A DNA stretch of 64,000 bases from Saprospiraceae bacterium (lineage in GTDB: Bacteria; Bacteroidota; Bacteroidia; Chitinophagales; Saprospiraceae): assembly GCA_016722285.1 (NCBI GenBank), contig JADKGI010000001.1, forward strand, positions 434,001 to 498,000, in the 5' to 3' direction. Position 1 is the stretch's first letter. Every line of letters starts with the position of its first letter. Positions 55,132 through 64,000 of this stretch are shown one piece after another. Below the pieces are notes generated by a model. It was given only the letters and a program-made list of their open reading frames with translations. It searched no databases and was not told where the DNA came from. The position numbers and the translations under genes are program-made.

Positions 55132-56385
55132 ATGTCTTTTAAGAAAATTCTGACAAATCTTACCTTCTGGGTTTTGTTGGCAATCCTGTCAGGAGCTTTA
55201 CTCGGCCACTTTAGTCCCGACAAAGCCGTGCAGATGAAGTCATTGGGAACGTATTTTATAGAAGTTGTCAAGGTATTCATCATTCCAATTATATTTCTGA
55301 CCATATCACTTGGTATCAGCAGCATGGGGGACCTGAAGAAAGTGGGAAGGGTAGGTGGTAAGGCTTTGATATATTTCGAAGTAGTGACTACAATAGCCCT
55401 TATCATAGGGATCATAATAGCATACATTATCCAGCCGGGTGCCGGTGTGATAGCCTCATCCGGTGGTGATACCAGTCAGATAAGTGGATTTGCTTCCCAG
55501 TCAGAAGAATATTCCTGGATGAACTTTATAAAAGATAATCATACATTTCAGGTTTTGATTTTATCTATGATATTTGGTATAGTATTAAGCAAGATGAAAT
55601 CAAAAGATAGAATCATTTCAGTGCTGGAGAAAATGGCAAAAATAGTATTTAAGTTACTGCACTGGGTTATGATAGCCGCACCAATCGGAGCATTTGGTGG
55701 AATGGCATTTACTATCGGAAAGTATGGCATCCACTCCATGATTCCATTGGCAAAACTGATGGTGACAGTATATTCTACTATGGCTATTTTTATATTTGGC
55801 GCATTATATCTGATACTCAGGATGTATGACATCAGCATTTTTAAATTTTTAAATTTTATAAAGGAAGAACTTCTCATAGTGCTTGGTACCTCATCCTCGG
55901 AGGCGGCTTTACCCAATCTGATGGAAAAGCTGGAGAAGATGGGTTGTTCCAAGTCCACAGTAGGTCTGGTAGTGCCCGCAGGATATTCCTTCAATCTGGA
56001 CGGGACAACCATTTATTTGTCTATGGCAGTTATATTTTTAGCTCAGGTTTATCAGATTCATCTTGATTTTGGACAGCTGATGACAATCATTGGAGTGTTG
56101 ATGATTACTTCAAAGGGAGCTGCTGGTGTCACAGGCAGCGGTTTTGTTGTATTGGCTTCTACCCTGACAGCTGTTCAGGTGATACCATTAGAGGGTCTGG
56201 CTTTGCTGCTGGGAGTTGATCGGTTTATGTCTGAAGCAAGGGCCATCACCAATTTTATAGGCAATGGCGTAGCTACTATCTGGATATCCAACAATGAAAA
56301 AGAATTTGACAGATCTAAAATGGAATACGCATTCGCTCACGTCGAAGAATTTGAAGATATCATGATCGATAATTTGGGTGATTGA
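55132..56385 (+). CDS. Dicarboxylate/amino acid:cation symporter (DAACS family)
   Basis: A 417-residue inner-membrane carrier. Family features: the serine-rich hairpin VLGTSSSEAALPNLMEKLEK, the PAGYSFNLDGTTIYLS motif, MITSKGAAGVTGSGFVVLAS and LLGVDRFMSEARAITNFIGN, the substrate-binding helices of GltPh-like transporters. It imports C4-dicarboxylates or glutamate/aspartate with protons or sodium. The exact substrate cannot be told. Confidence 0.95.
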   Translation: MSFKKILTNLTFWVLLAILSGALLGHFSPDKAVQMKSLGTYFIEVVKVFIIPIIFLTISLGISSMGDLKKVGRVGGKALIYFEVVTTIALIIGIIIAYIIQPGAGVIASSGGDTSQISGFASQSEEYSWMNFIKDNHTFQVLILSMIFGIVLSKMKSKDRIISVLEKMAKIVFKLLHWVMIAAPIGAFGGMAFTIGKYGIHSMIPLAKLMVTVYSTMAIFIFGALYLILRMYDISIFKFLNFIKEELLIVLGTSSSEAALPNLMEKLEKMGCSKSTVGLVVPAGYSFNLDGTTIYLSMAVIFLAQVYQIHLDFGQLMTIIGVLMITSKGAAGVTGSGFVVLASTLTAVQVIPLEGLALLLGVDRFMSEARAITNFIGNGVATIWISNNEKEFDRSKMEYAFAHVEEFEDIMIDNLGD

Positions 56386-56463
56386 AAAAAGTGCTAATAT
56401 CCCTTAAGGAAAAATAGGAAGTGAGCGGAAAGGAATTTTTTAGGAACAGCGAAAAAAGAGCAA

Positions 56464-56835
56464 TTAAGAACTGCAGGACAACATGGAGCATCCTACTTTT
56501 TCTTTTGCCCAGTCGGGCCTTTTTGCGTACCACCTTTCATATTCAGGCTGATCCTTATATGGATTTTTAAGCATTTCGTATAACTCGTACAATAAAGTAT
56601 AATCATTTTGATCAGCCTTGTCTATCACCATTTGTGCCATATAATTCCTTAATACATATTTAGGATTGACTTGATTCATTCGGGATACTCTTTCTTCCTG
56701 ATTTATTGTTTCTGCTTTGATTCTTAATATATATTTTTTTAGCCACCCGACAGTTTCATTAAGAGCTTCATCACTCCCGTTTTCATTGTAAAATGCAGAC
56801 TTGATGGCATTGAGTGCATCTGCTATATTGATCAT
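56464..56835 (-). CDS. SelO (YdiU) C-terminal part, separated by frameshift
   Basis: A 123-residue ORF (ALNAIKSAFYNENGSDEAL, NPKYVLRNYMAQMVIDKA, YKDQPEYERWYAKRPDWAKE) that forms the C-terminus of SelO and ends CSMLSCSS, the redox-type tail (CxxxxCSS) where some SelO proteins carry Sec. It is one missing base (A6 run at 56861-56866 on the plus strand) from joining the next ORF upstream: FFRQLAEINSMINIADAL. Confidence 0.8.
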   Translation of the reverse strand: MINIADALNAIKSAFYNENGSDEALNETVGWLKKYILRIKAETINQEERVSRMNQVNPKYVLRNYMAQMVIDKADQNDYTLLYELYEMLKNPYKDQPEYERWYAKRPDWAKEKVGCSMLSCSS

Positions 56836-56840
56836 GCTGT

Positions 56841-58019
56841 TTATTTCAGCGAGCTGTCTGAAAAAATGGTCATATCCAGCCCTTGTGATGATAACATTTT
56901 TTCAAGGTCATAAATCAATGCCTGATCATTGTTATTTTCAAATAATCCCAACTTTTGTTTCATCATCGCAAGGTATTTTTCAGTATAGGAATTACGGAAA
57001 TTGTGGATGATGTTTTTGAGACCCTCTTCATTATTGATAAGGGGAAACAAAGCATTTGCCAATTTTAAAAGGTTCCATTGAGCTATTACAGGTTGATTTC
57101 CAAAACGGTATCTTTTCCCCGGCAAATCTGTGGTATTGGGTGTCCAGTCCGGGTCATAATTGTCCATCCAACCATAAGGACCGTAATCAATAGTTTGCCC
57201 TAAAATCGACATATTATCAGTATTCATGACGCCGTGCACAAAACCCACTCTTTGCCAGTGAACGATCATGGTGCAAGTACTATCAGCTACCTCATTAAAC
57301 AGGCGAAGGTATTTGTCAGGATCCTTAATAAGATGCGGGAAATAATGTGTGATTACAAAATCAGTCAGCTTTCTTAGTGTTTCATGATCTTGTCTTGACG
57401 CAAATATTTCAAAATTTCCAAACCGAACAAAAGAAGGAGCCACCCTGCAAACAACAGCTCCTTTCTCGTATGCAGGGTTCCCATCATACATTACATCACG
57501 AAGAACCTCTTCACCAGTCAAAGCGAGAGAGAGTGCCCTGGTAGTAGGGACACCCAGATGATACATTGCTTCACTACACAGAAATTCTCTGACGGATGAT
57601 CTTAATACTGCGAAACCGTCCGCAGTTCTTGAGTAAGGCGTTGGACCCGCTCCTTTAAGCTGTAAGTTCTGATGTCCGCCTTCCGGAAGCAATACTTCAC
57701 CTAAATTAATAGCCCTTCCATCTCCGAGCTGACCAGCCCAATTCCCGAACTGATGACCTCCATAGCACATAGCATAAGGATGGCTACCTGCTGCAATGGA
57801 ATTGCCACACAAGATGTCAGTGAAATCAACTGACATGCAATAATCCCGGGATAATTGAAGATCATTGGCCAGATCGTCGCTGTACATAACCATTTTTGGA
57901 TCCGACATTCCTTTGGGTTGAACATAGGAATAACAGGCATTATAAACCTGCCTCGGTATATTGGCCATCACCGGATCAGCAGGAAGTTCATCAGTAAATA
58001 AATGTATTAAAGAGAGCAA
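56841..58019 (-). CDS. selO: Protein adenylyltransferase SelO (YdiU/UPF0061), main part
   Basis: A 392-residue ORF with the pseudokinase fold of SelO: MCYGGHQFGNWAGQLGDGRA, NLQLKGAGPTPYSRTADG, VLRSSVREFLCSEAMYHLG, FVRFGNFEIF and FVHGVMNTDNMSILG, then IDYGPYGWMDNYDP. SelO AMPylates protein Ser/Thr/Tyr hydroxyls using a flipped ATP. The last residues (FSDSSLK) are out of frame; with one base added at 56861-56866 the protein is about 517 residues, normal for the family. Confidence 0.9.
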   Translation of the reverse strand: MLSLIHLFTDELPADPVMANIPRQVYNACYSYVQPKGMSDPKMVMYSDDLANDLQLSRDYCMSVDFTDILCGNSIAAGSHPYAMCYGGHQFGNWAGQLGDGRAINLGEVLLPEGGHQNLQLKGAGPTPYSRTADGFAVLRSSVREFLCSEAMYHLGVPTTRALSLALTGEEVLRDVMYDGNPAYEKGAVVCRVAPSFVRFGNFEIFASRQDHETLRKLTDFVITHYFPHLIKDPDKYLRLFNEVADSTCTMIVHWQRVGFVHGVMNTDNMSILGQTIDYGPYGWMDNYDPDWTPNTTDLPGKRYRFGNQPVIAQWNLLKLANALFPLINNEEGLKNIIHNFRNSYTEKYLAMMKQKLGLFENNNDQALIYDLEKMLSSQGLDMTIFSDSSLK

Positions 58020-58286
58020 AATGCAGAATTATATCTATAAAAATAGATAAACACAATAAAACTCATGCGGTTGCGGGTAATCATTAAAAGATCATGCAAA
58101 TACGAAATCTAAAATGTGTACCAATCAAAATAAAAGATTCCGTTTTCCTTTATTTTAGCAACTGAAATCTATACCATATCCATGTTACATACATTACATA
58201 CTTTAATTATAATCGTAATACTTCAATTTAGGCACGAGAAAAATCGCAAGACAGCCCAATGATATAAAAGTCATAAATGAGTTTTA

Positions 58287-59912
58287 CTATTTGCCATTAA
58301 AGTATATCATAATAGATATTACCAGTGCCAGAACAAAAAGTGATGCCAGGATATCTACATAATTATAGCTGTTTTTATTATGAGCTTTTTGTTCAGGCGT
58401 CATGGTTTGTAAGGTTAAACCTTGCACATGAGTCAATTCAGGCTTAGGTCCCAGTAAGCTTACTATGATCGCTGTTCCTAAACAAATTATGAAAGATATA
58501 ACTCCAAAATGTAAAAAATTCATACTTCCGAAGTTATAAAATATGTTGTCGGAGCCTATACTTCCGTTTTTGGCAAGGAGCTCAAATACAATTCTTATCA
58601 TTCCCAGACTAAATCCTGTTACCAGTGTTGAAATGGCCCCTGTTGAAGTAATACGGGGAACAAAAATACCCAACAGGAATATAGCGGTAATCGGGGGAGA
58701 AATATATGCCTGTACAGACTGGAGATATTCATACAATACGCCTGAAATATTTGCCATGATCGGAATCCACGCAATACCTGCAATGACAATAATTATGGTG
58801 GCATACTGTCCGATTTTTACCAGTTGTTTTTCAGGAGCGTCGGGATGATTTTTTTTGTAGATATCTATTGTATATAAAGTGGAACAAGAATTAAAAACGG
58901 ATGCAAGAGAACTCATCAGAGCGGCCAAAAGTCCAGCTGCCACCAGGCCTCTTAACCCGTGAGGAAGAATACTCGTGAGTAAAACGGCAAAAGCTTCATC
59001 CGGTGTATCCCAATGGATAAGCCCTCTTTGTTTTAGAGTAAGTGCAATCACACCGGGGATCAGAAATAGAAAAACAGGCATCAGCTTGAGCAATGCACCA
59101 AAGATAGTCCCTCTTCTGCCTTCTTTAATATTAGCAGCCGTAAGTGCTCGCTGGACGATATACTGATCCGTACACCAGTACCAGATACCAACGATAGTAC
59201 TGGTCAGAAATAATGATGGCCAGGGGAAGTCAGGATCGGAAGCTGACCGCCACATATTAAAAAACTGAGGGCCTAGTTCTGCTTTCATGGATGACCAACC
59301 ACCTACAGCATCCAAACCCATATATGTAAGTGTGGCAGCACCAAATATCAGAACTATAGTCTGAAGCGTTTCAGTATAAACAACGGCACGCATACCGCCA
59401 AATACTGTATAAATACCTGTGAGAATTACGGTGGCAAGCGCCCCTGTCCAAAACTCTATATCCAGCAGGGCTGCTACAACAATACCACCTGCATATATAG
59501 TCACAGAAACTTTTGTCAATATGTAAGCAACAAGCGAAATAATGGACAGGAAGTTTCTTGATCTCGTATCAAATCTCCTTTCGAGAAATTCAGGCATGGT
59601 AAAAACGCCACTCCGGGCATAAAACGGGAGAAACACCCACCCAAGTAACAAAACTACCCAGGCGTGTAATTCATAAATAATCAATGGAAATTTTCCGGCA
59701 GCACCCGTTCCTGCCAAGCCAACGACGTGTTCTGATCCGATGTTGGAAGCAAAAATGGATGAACCAATCACAAACCACCCGATATTGCGGCCAGCTAAAA
59801 AGTAATCTTCTGTATTTTCGGTTTTTTTACTGATCACCCAAAGAGCCAGCGCCGCCAGAACCAAAAAATAGGCGCAAATTACAATCCAGTCCAAAGTTGC
59901 TAATTTTTCCAT
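58287..59912 (-). CDS. Sodium:solute symporter (SSS/SGLT family)
   Basis: A 541-residue membrane protein with about 14 helices. Its sequence (ASNIGSEHVVGLAGTGAAGK, YTVFGGMRAVVYTETLQTI, GIWYWCTDQYIVQRALTA, LMSSLASVFNSCSTLYTID) is of the sodium/glucose (SGLT, vSGLT-like) subgroup, importing hexoses or pentoses. It lies 125 bases downstream of a ribulokinase remnant and near galM on the same strand, supporting a sugar substrate such as galactose or arabinose. Confidence 0.93.
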   Translation of the reverse strand: MEKLATLDWIVICAYFLVLAALALWVISKKTENTEDYFLAGRNIGWFVIGSSIFASNIGSEHVVGLAGTGAAGKFPLIIYELHAWVVLLLGWVFLPFYARSGVFTMPEFLERRFDTRSRNFLSIISLVAYILTKVSVTIYAGGIVVAALLDIEFWTGALATVILTGIYTVFGGMRAVVYTETLQTIVLIFGAATLTYMGLDAVGGWSSMKAELGPQFFNMWRSASDPDFPWPSLFLTSTIVGIWYWCTDQYIVQRALTAANIKEGRRGTIFGALLKLMPVFLFLIPGVIALTLKQRGLIHWDTPDEAFAVLLTSILPHGLRGLVAAGLLAALMSSLASVFNSCSTLYTIDIYKKNHPDAPEKQLVKIGQYATIIIVIAGIAWIPIMANISGVLYEYLQSVQAYISPPITAIFLLGIFVPRITSTGAISTLVTGFSLGMIRIVFELLAKNGSIGSDNIFYNFGSMNFLHFGVISFIICLGTAIIVSLLGPKPELTHVQGLTLQTMTPEQKAHNKNSYNYVDILASLFVLALVISIMIYFNGK

Positions 59913-60037
59913 TTTGATTTGTTTTTAGATGTTTTTATTTGATTAAATATTTGTTTTGATCATAACAGGCATCTGCCCTGCGTTTTCGCTCGAAATGTTT
60001 TTTATAAAAGAATCTTTCATACATGTTGTATTCGGAT

Positions 60038-60478
60038 TTATTTGGCGGGTAAAATATCCCATTTTCCTACTAAGTGATTGATTTCTTTCGCTTCAATGTT
60101 GGCAGTGTGGTCTTTCCACAGTATAAACAAAGTGTGGGGGTTGTCTTCAAAAGTATTTGTAAGACTAAGTGGTGTTCTAACCTGGTCAACAGCCACAGGT
60201 ATAGAACCAGTACTATCAAAAGAAATGTCTGAAATATTTTTTTTGATTTCCGGACTTATATATTTGAGTGTATAAAGGATGGCATTTTTAAGTGATTTGA
60301 TATAATCCAGGGGATGTTGTAAGTACTGTGAAATAGAAGGATAACAATACAGTTTTCTGGACCAATGTTCAAAGTGAATGACAGCAGTGCTTAATGTCTG
60401 ACCATTGAGGGTGTCAACTAAAATAACTCTCACAGAATCAGTTCCAAAATCAATTCCTAATGTGTATTTAGCTTCCAC
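60038..60478 (-). pseudogene. araB: Ribulokinase N-terminal remnant
   Basis: A 146-residue ORF matching only the N-terminal quarter of FGGY-family ribulokinase: YTLGIDFGTDSVRVILVDT (phosphate-binding motif), CYPSISQYLQHPLDYIKSL, ISFDSTGSIPVAVDQ and HTLFILWKDHTANIEAKEIN. It stops at WDILPAK, where about 400 more residues, including the ATPase lobe, should follow. Only 125 bases separate it from the symporter start, so the rest was deleted. It cannot be an active kinase. Confidence 0.75.
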
Positions 60479-60773
60479 ACGATTTTTTATAAACGTGATT
60501 GAATAAATATTATGTAAAGAATTCTATTATTTAAAAAATAATCAATTTTCAGATCTCAAGAGTAAATCTAAGGTAAGTAAGATCTATTAACTTGTTTATT
60601 TATGTAATAATTTTAGCTCGACAAAAGCATTTTGCGCCAAAGTGCCATTTAATAAAAGCCTGAGGCAAGCCTTTGGAAATCCTTGGTTGACTTTTATTTA
60701 ATAATATTTCAAAATTATAAAAGCCAATAATATGAATAAAATTCTGAACCTGGATACAGTCTCGGTATCTCTT

Positions 60774-61936
60774 TTATTTTTTATTGATATAAAACCTGTA
60801 AACGGATGTGGTCTTATATGTTTTTCCCGGTTCGAGAATAGTTGAAGGAAAATCAGGATGATTGGGTGAGTCCGGAAAATGTTGTGTTTCGAGACAGAAA
60901 GCAGAACGATGATCATCTTTAAAGCCACTCTTCATGGTATTTTTGGACATCATGAAATTACCACCATAAAACTGAAGCCCAGGCTCTGTAGTCAGGATTT
61001 CCATAGAGATACCTGATTTATCACCTGTGATTGTTGCTGCAGGTTCGAGATTCTGTGTAGTTGAGCGGTCCAAAACAAAATTGTGGTCATATCCTCGTCC
61101 GTTCTTCAATTGCATGTTATCTTCAGTCACTCTCAACCCTATAGCGGTAGGTTTGAGAAAATCAAGTGGTGAATTTGCTACCGCATCTATTTTTCCTGTA
61201 GGTATCAGGGTGGAGTCAACAGGAGTGTAGTTGGAAGCATGTATCTGCAAAATATGATCGTTGATGGTTCCTGATCCGTTTCCATTGAGATTGAAAAAGG
61301 CATGATTGGTCAGATTGACCACCGTCTTTTTGTCTGTTGTGGCTTCATAATCCATTACTATTGCATTGTCTAAAGTCAAAGTATAGGACACAAGTACATT
61401 TAGATTACCTGGAAATCCCTGCTCGCCATCGGCTGAAAGATAACTGAACACTACAGTGGAATCTCCGATTTTAGTATAATCCCATACTGCATCATTATAG
61501 CCTTTTTCGCCACCATGCAGCATATTGCCATTGTTATTATAAGCTATTTGATATTTATTGCCGTCAATGCTGAACATTCCCTTAGCAATACGGTTGGCAT
61601 ATCGTCCGATAGTAGCACCAAAATATTTATTCTGACATTGAAGAAAATCTTTTATACTTCCGGGGCCTACGATCACATCGGTAGCAATACCATCTTTATC
61701 TTTTATGATGAATGTGACCCACCGACCTCCGAAATTAGTAAATTGAGCGACACTTCCGCGTTTATTATGCAAAGTGATCAGCGATATTTTTTCCCCTCAT
61801 ATACCGTATCAAATGCAGTGGAAACCAATTCAAGCTTACTGTGTTGGATTGTTTTATCCGGGTTATTTTGTTTGCATGACCAATATGAAAGAATTAAAAA
61901 TAAGACAGGAATACTTTTTAATAATTTAGGATTCAT
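60774..61936 (-). CDS. galM: Aldose 1-epimerase (galactose mutarotase) lipoprotein, frameshifted near the N-terminus
   Basis: The 332-residue ORF ending at 60774 holds the GalM beta-sandwich: NKYFGATIGRYANRIAKGMF, LTNHAFFNLNGNGSGTIND with catalytic His, and CLETQHFPDSPNHPDFP with catalytic Glu. Its nominal start lacks the N-terminus. Reading on from ATG 61936 gives a lipoprotein signal (IPVLFLILSYWSC, Cys21) and KLELVSTAFDTVYEGKK, broken by one missing base at the T6 run 61787-61792 (plus strand). Restored, it is about 388 residues, normal for periplasmic Bacteroidota GalM. Confidence 0.88.
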
Positions 61937-61969
61937 TTTCTGGATTGTTCAGTTAGGCATAATATTACT

Positions 61970-61977
61970 CAAAAGTA
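61970..61977 (-). promoter_or_regulatory. -7 promoter box for galM
   Basis: The minus strand reads TACTTTTG, matching TAnnTTTG, 34 bases upstream of ATG 61936. Its place supports the extended lipoprotein start. Confidence 0.45.
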
Positions 61978-62284
61978 AGATTAATTATCCAACATAGATA
62001 GGATGTCATTCCAAATATATATTACTCAATATTTTTTTAACAAGGATGTAAACAAATAGGGATATTTTGAAATTCCTGACAATGGGAAAGACATGTAGAT
62101 TAGGAGATGAGTAAAATATCGATCCAGAATGATAGGGATGAGCCGTATTCCCGAAAATGTGATTAATCTAATGACCAATAAGCTTCCAAGGGATTTTTAT
62201 TTTGGAAAGTAATTTTATTTGCTTTAATTATTTTTCAAGTTGTAATTATTTCAGAATATTGGTATGTAAATTAATATTTATTAG

Positions 62285-62292
62285 TAATTTTG
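62285..62292 (+). promoter_or_regulatory. -7 promoter box for DUF1761 gene
   Basis: TAATTTTG matches TAnnTTTG, with TTGG at 62259-62262 as a possible -33 element; the gene starts 33 bases downstream. Confidence 0.45.
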
Positions 62293-62324
62293 ACTATTAA
62301 TTCACTTCAAAAACACAAATACCA

Positions 62325-62756
62325 ATGGGAGACGTAAACATTTTGTCACTGATTATTGCTACATTGCTACCTATGATAATAGGTTTTATCTATTATGGAA
62401 AAGGACTTTTTGGAAAAGCATGGATGGAATCAATCGGGATGACGGAAGAAAAAGCGAAGTCAGCAAATATGGGAAAAGTTATGGGGATCTCCATAGTGAT
62501 GTCATTCTTGATTGCGTTTTTTATGCTCCAGTTTTGCAATGGTTTGGGTCAGGAGGGGCAATTTGATACCTTCAAGCATGGAGCGGCACATGGCATAATT
62601 GTAAGTTTGTTTCTTGTGGTACCAATTTTTATTTCCAATGGACTTTTTGAGCAAAAATCATGGAAAAACATGCTGATCAATGGTTTATATTGGGTTATTA
62701 CACTTGCATTGATGGGAGGTGTTCTCGACTCCATGAATCATTTTCCTAATAGCTAA
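62325..62756 (+). CDS. DUF1761-family membrane protein
   Basis: A 143-residue protein with four hydrophobic helices. The strings ATLLPMIIGFIYYGKGLFGK, WMESIGMTEEKAK, HGAAHGIIVSLFLVVPIF and YWVITLALMGGVLD match DUF1761, an uncharacterised membrane family. Monocistronic between its own promoter and terminator. Confidence 0.85.
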   Translation: MGDVNILSLIIATLLPMIIGFIYYGKGLFGKAWMESIGMTEEKAKSANMGKVMGISIVMSFLIAFFMLQFCNGLGQEGQFDTFKHGAAHGIIVSLFLVVPIFISNGLFEQKSWKNMLINGLYWVITLALMGGVLDSMNHFPNS

Positions 62757-62804
62757 TTGTTTTTCGGTAACTTTTTTAGATTCGTTGTAACTGTCAATAT
62801 TTTA

Positions 62805-62840
62805 AATGCCTATCCCTTTGTTAAGGGTTGGGCATTTTTT
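62805..62840 (+). terminator. Rho-independent terminator of DUF1761 gene
   Basis: AATGCC...CCCTT pairs with AAGGG...GGCATT and is followed by a T-run (62835-62841). Confidence 0.8.
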
Positions 62841-63476
62841 TATGAGGGAGGGCAGAGATTTCAAATCAAATAATTGTAATTTCAAATAATTGTTAATATT
62901 GGAATGCTAATCATACCGTAATAGAAATCTGTACTTCAGAGCAGGATAATTATTTATAATACTATTACAATTATTTATGAAATTACCTTTTTCACCATCA
63001 ACAGAAATGGCTGGACATCCGCAGATGAATTTCGATCTTGGTCATTTTATAACACTTTTGTAAGATTTCAAAGAGATGAAAAGGTAAAGTAATTGGACTT
63101 AGATTGCATTTTTGCGAAAATCAGTTTGGAGAGGGAATAAAAAAATCAATACCAAGAAATAGGCTTATTTATGAAATGAAATTCAACAAATGAATCACTA
63201 TTTTTCACCTGCTAAATAAAGTATAATCTGCTCCTGAATAGTGAAGTAGAATAATGAATTAAAGTCAAGTCAGGCCAATAAAGAAATCAGTTTATATTAC
63301 ATCGATTTATGAAAATGAAAAACAAGTTACCAGCAGAATAAATTATAAATGAATAAATATATTAGAAAAAGTGGATGCAAACCAGTCACGTCGAAAACAT
63401 ATTTCTATATTGGATTTATATACTTACCTGTCAAGATGGTGCGTAATATCAAATATGAGGTATAAAACACATTAAA
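62841..63476. other. Intergenic region, nothing recognised
   Basis: About 640 AT-rich bases between the terminator and the hydrolase gene. No open frame, RNA or repeat of note. Confidence 0.4.
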
Positions 63477-64000
63477 ATGAAAAAATCAGGTTTTATTTTG
63501 GGCATTCTACTCTTAATCATTTGCATATCCTGCAATGAAAAAATTGAGAAAGAAGGTTTCGTAGATGTCGAAGGAGGAAAAATATGGTATAAAATTATCG
63601 GAGAGGGGAAAGGAATACCGTTATTAATTCTTCATGGTGGACCAGGGTCCAGAAGTTGTTCTATGATAACAGGATATTCACTTTTAGGTAAGGATAGACC
63701 AGTTATATTTTATGACCAGCTAGGATCCGGTAATTCTGACAGACCCACTGATACCACTCTGTGGAGAACAGATCGATTCGTGGATGAAATTGACCATTTA
63801 AGGAATAAATTAAAGCTAAAGGAGCTTCACATTCTAGGTCATTCATGCGGCAGCACATTTTTGATTGAGTATATGATTTCCAATAAGCCCAAAGGAGTAA
63901 AATCAGTTATTTTTTCCAGCCCCATGCTGAGTACCCGGGATTGGATGGAGGATGCAAACTATTTATTATCTCAGATGCCGGAAGCGATACAGGATACAAT
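63477..64000 (+). CDS. Alpha/beta hydrolase, proline iminopeptidase-like lipoprotein (3' truncated by window)
   Basis: The frame from ATG 63477 is open to the window end (174 codons seen). It has a lipoprotein signal (GFILGILLLIICISC, Cys19) and S33-family motifs: oxyanion loop LLILHGGPGS, FYDQLGSGNSDRP, and the nucleophile elbow LGHSCGS with Ser in GxSxG. The Asp and His of the triad lie outside the window. Likely a periplasmic prolyl aminopeptidase or related serine hydrolase. Confidence 0.88.
   Translation, partial: MKKSGFILGILLLIICISCNEKIEKEGFVDVEGGKIWYKIIGEGKGIPLLILHGGPGSRSCSMITGYSLLGKDRPVIFYDQLGSGNSDRPTDTTLWRTDRFVDEIDHLRNKLKLKELHILGHSCGSTFLIEYMISNKPKGVKSVIFSSPMLSTRDWMEDANYLLSQMPEAIQDT

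Larger units (their letters stand above)
61937..62324. other. Divergent intergenic region between galM and the DUF1761 gene
   Basis: About 388 AT-rich bases. It contains a minus-strand -7 box (61970-61977) and a plus-strand -7 box (62285-62292); no gene, RNA or hairpin is recognised between them. Confidence 0.4.

Noticed and set aside
61515..61997. 160-residue plus-strand ORF opposite galM
   Set aside because: It is the antisense shadow of the galM N-terminal region, whose lipoprotein signal and epimerase motifs are clear on the minus strand.

Overview
The window comes from a member of the Bacteroidota, most likely a Saprospiria-like lineage. This rests on SusC/SusD nutrient receptors, SprB-repeat surface proteins, a C-terminal type IX secretion (T9SS) sorting domain, many lipoproteins, FG-GAP/ASPIC proteins, and recurrent TAnnTTTG -7 promoter elements. 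The taxonomic placement is inference; no rRNA is present. It looks like ordinary chromosome: one tRNA-Asn, housekeeping genes (smpB, lipA, pseudouridine synthases, membrane pyrophosphatase), and no integrase, transposase, phage gene or CRISPR array that I can recognise.

Layout. 1-7.7 kb: two tandem FG-GAP proteins, a secreted protein of unknown function, a secreted GH9 cellulase-like enzyme and a leucine-rich-repeat protein. 7.8-12.5 kb: a TPR-CHAT (caspase-like) protein convergent with a three-gene unit of ECF sigma factor, single-pass anti-sigma-like TPR protein and lipoprotein. 12.7-18.5 kb: a small secreted domain protein, SusC (frameshifted), SusD and a SusC-type fragment. 18.5-25.6 kb: MscS channel, GH13 lipoprotein, RluF, glucosaminidase-LysM, a DUF937 protein, a short membrane protein and an RluA-family enzyme. 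25.6-32.3 kb: OsmC/rhodanese group, small proteins, DinB, SmpB, CsaA, tRNA-Asn, LipA and a barrel-like protein. 32.7-36.3 kb: H+/Na+-pyrophosphatase and a methionine-type aminotransferase. 36.9-49.7 kb: two giant surface proteins, the second broken by about nine frame lesions, and a small barrel protein. 49.7-58 kb: gamma-glutamyltransferase-like protein, DinB, a decayed DHFR-family gene, D-aminoacylase, SemiSWEET-like protein, dicarboxylate symporter and SelO. 58.3-64 kb: sodium/sugar symporter, a ribulokinase remnant, lipoprotein aldose 1-epimerase, DUF1761 protein and the start of an S33-family lipoprotein hydrolase.

The genes suggest a polymer-degrading, surface-active heterotroph: sugar and glycan capture (SusCD, GH9, GH13, GalM, sodium/sugar symporter), peptide and amino-acid salvage (GGT, D-aminoacylase, S33 hydrolase, symporter), and long repetitive adhesins exported by T9SS.

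The most striking features are (a) the ECF sigma/anti-sigma-like/TPR-CHAT neighbourhood, which recalls protease-controlled sigma release, and (b) a dense cluster of frame lesions in the second adhesin, together with single-base frame breaks, several of them in homopolymers, in at least six other conserved genes. The latter suggests that many of the broken genes may be assembly error rather than biology.
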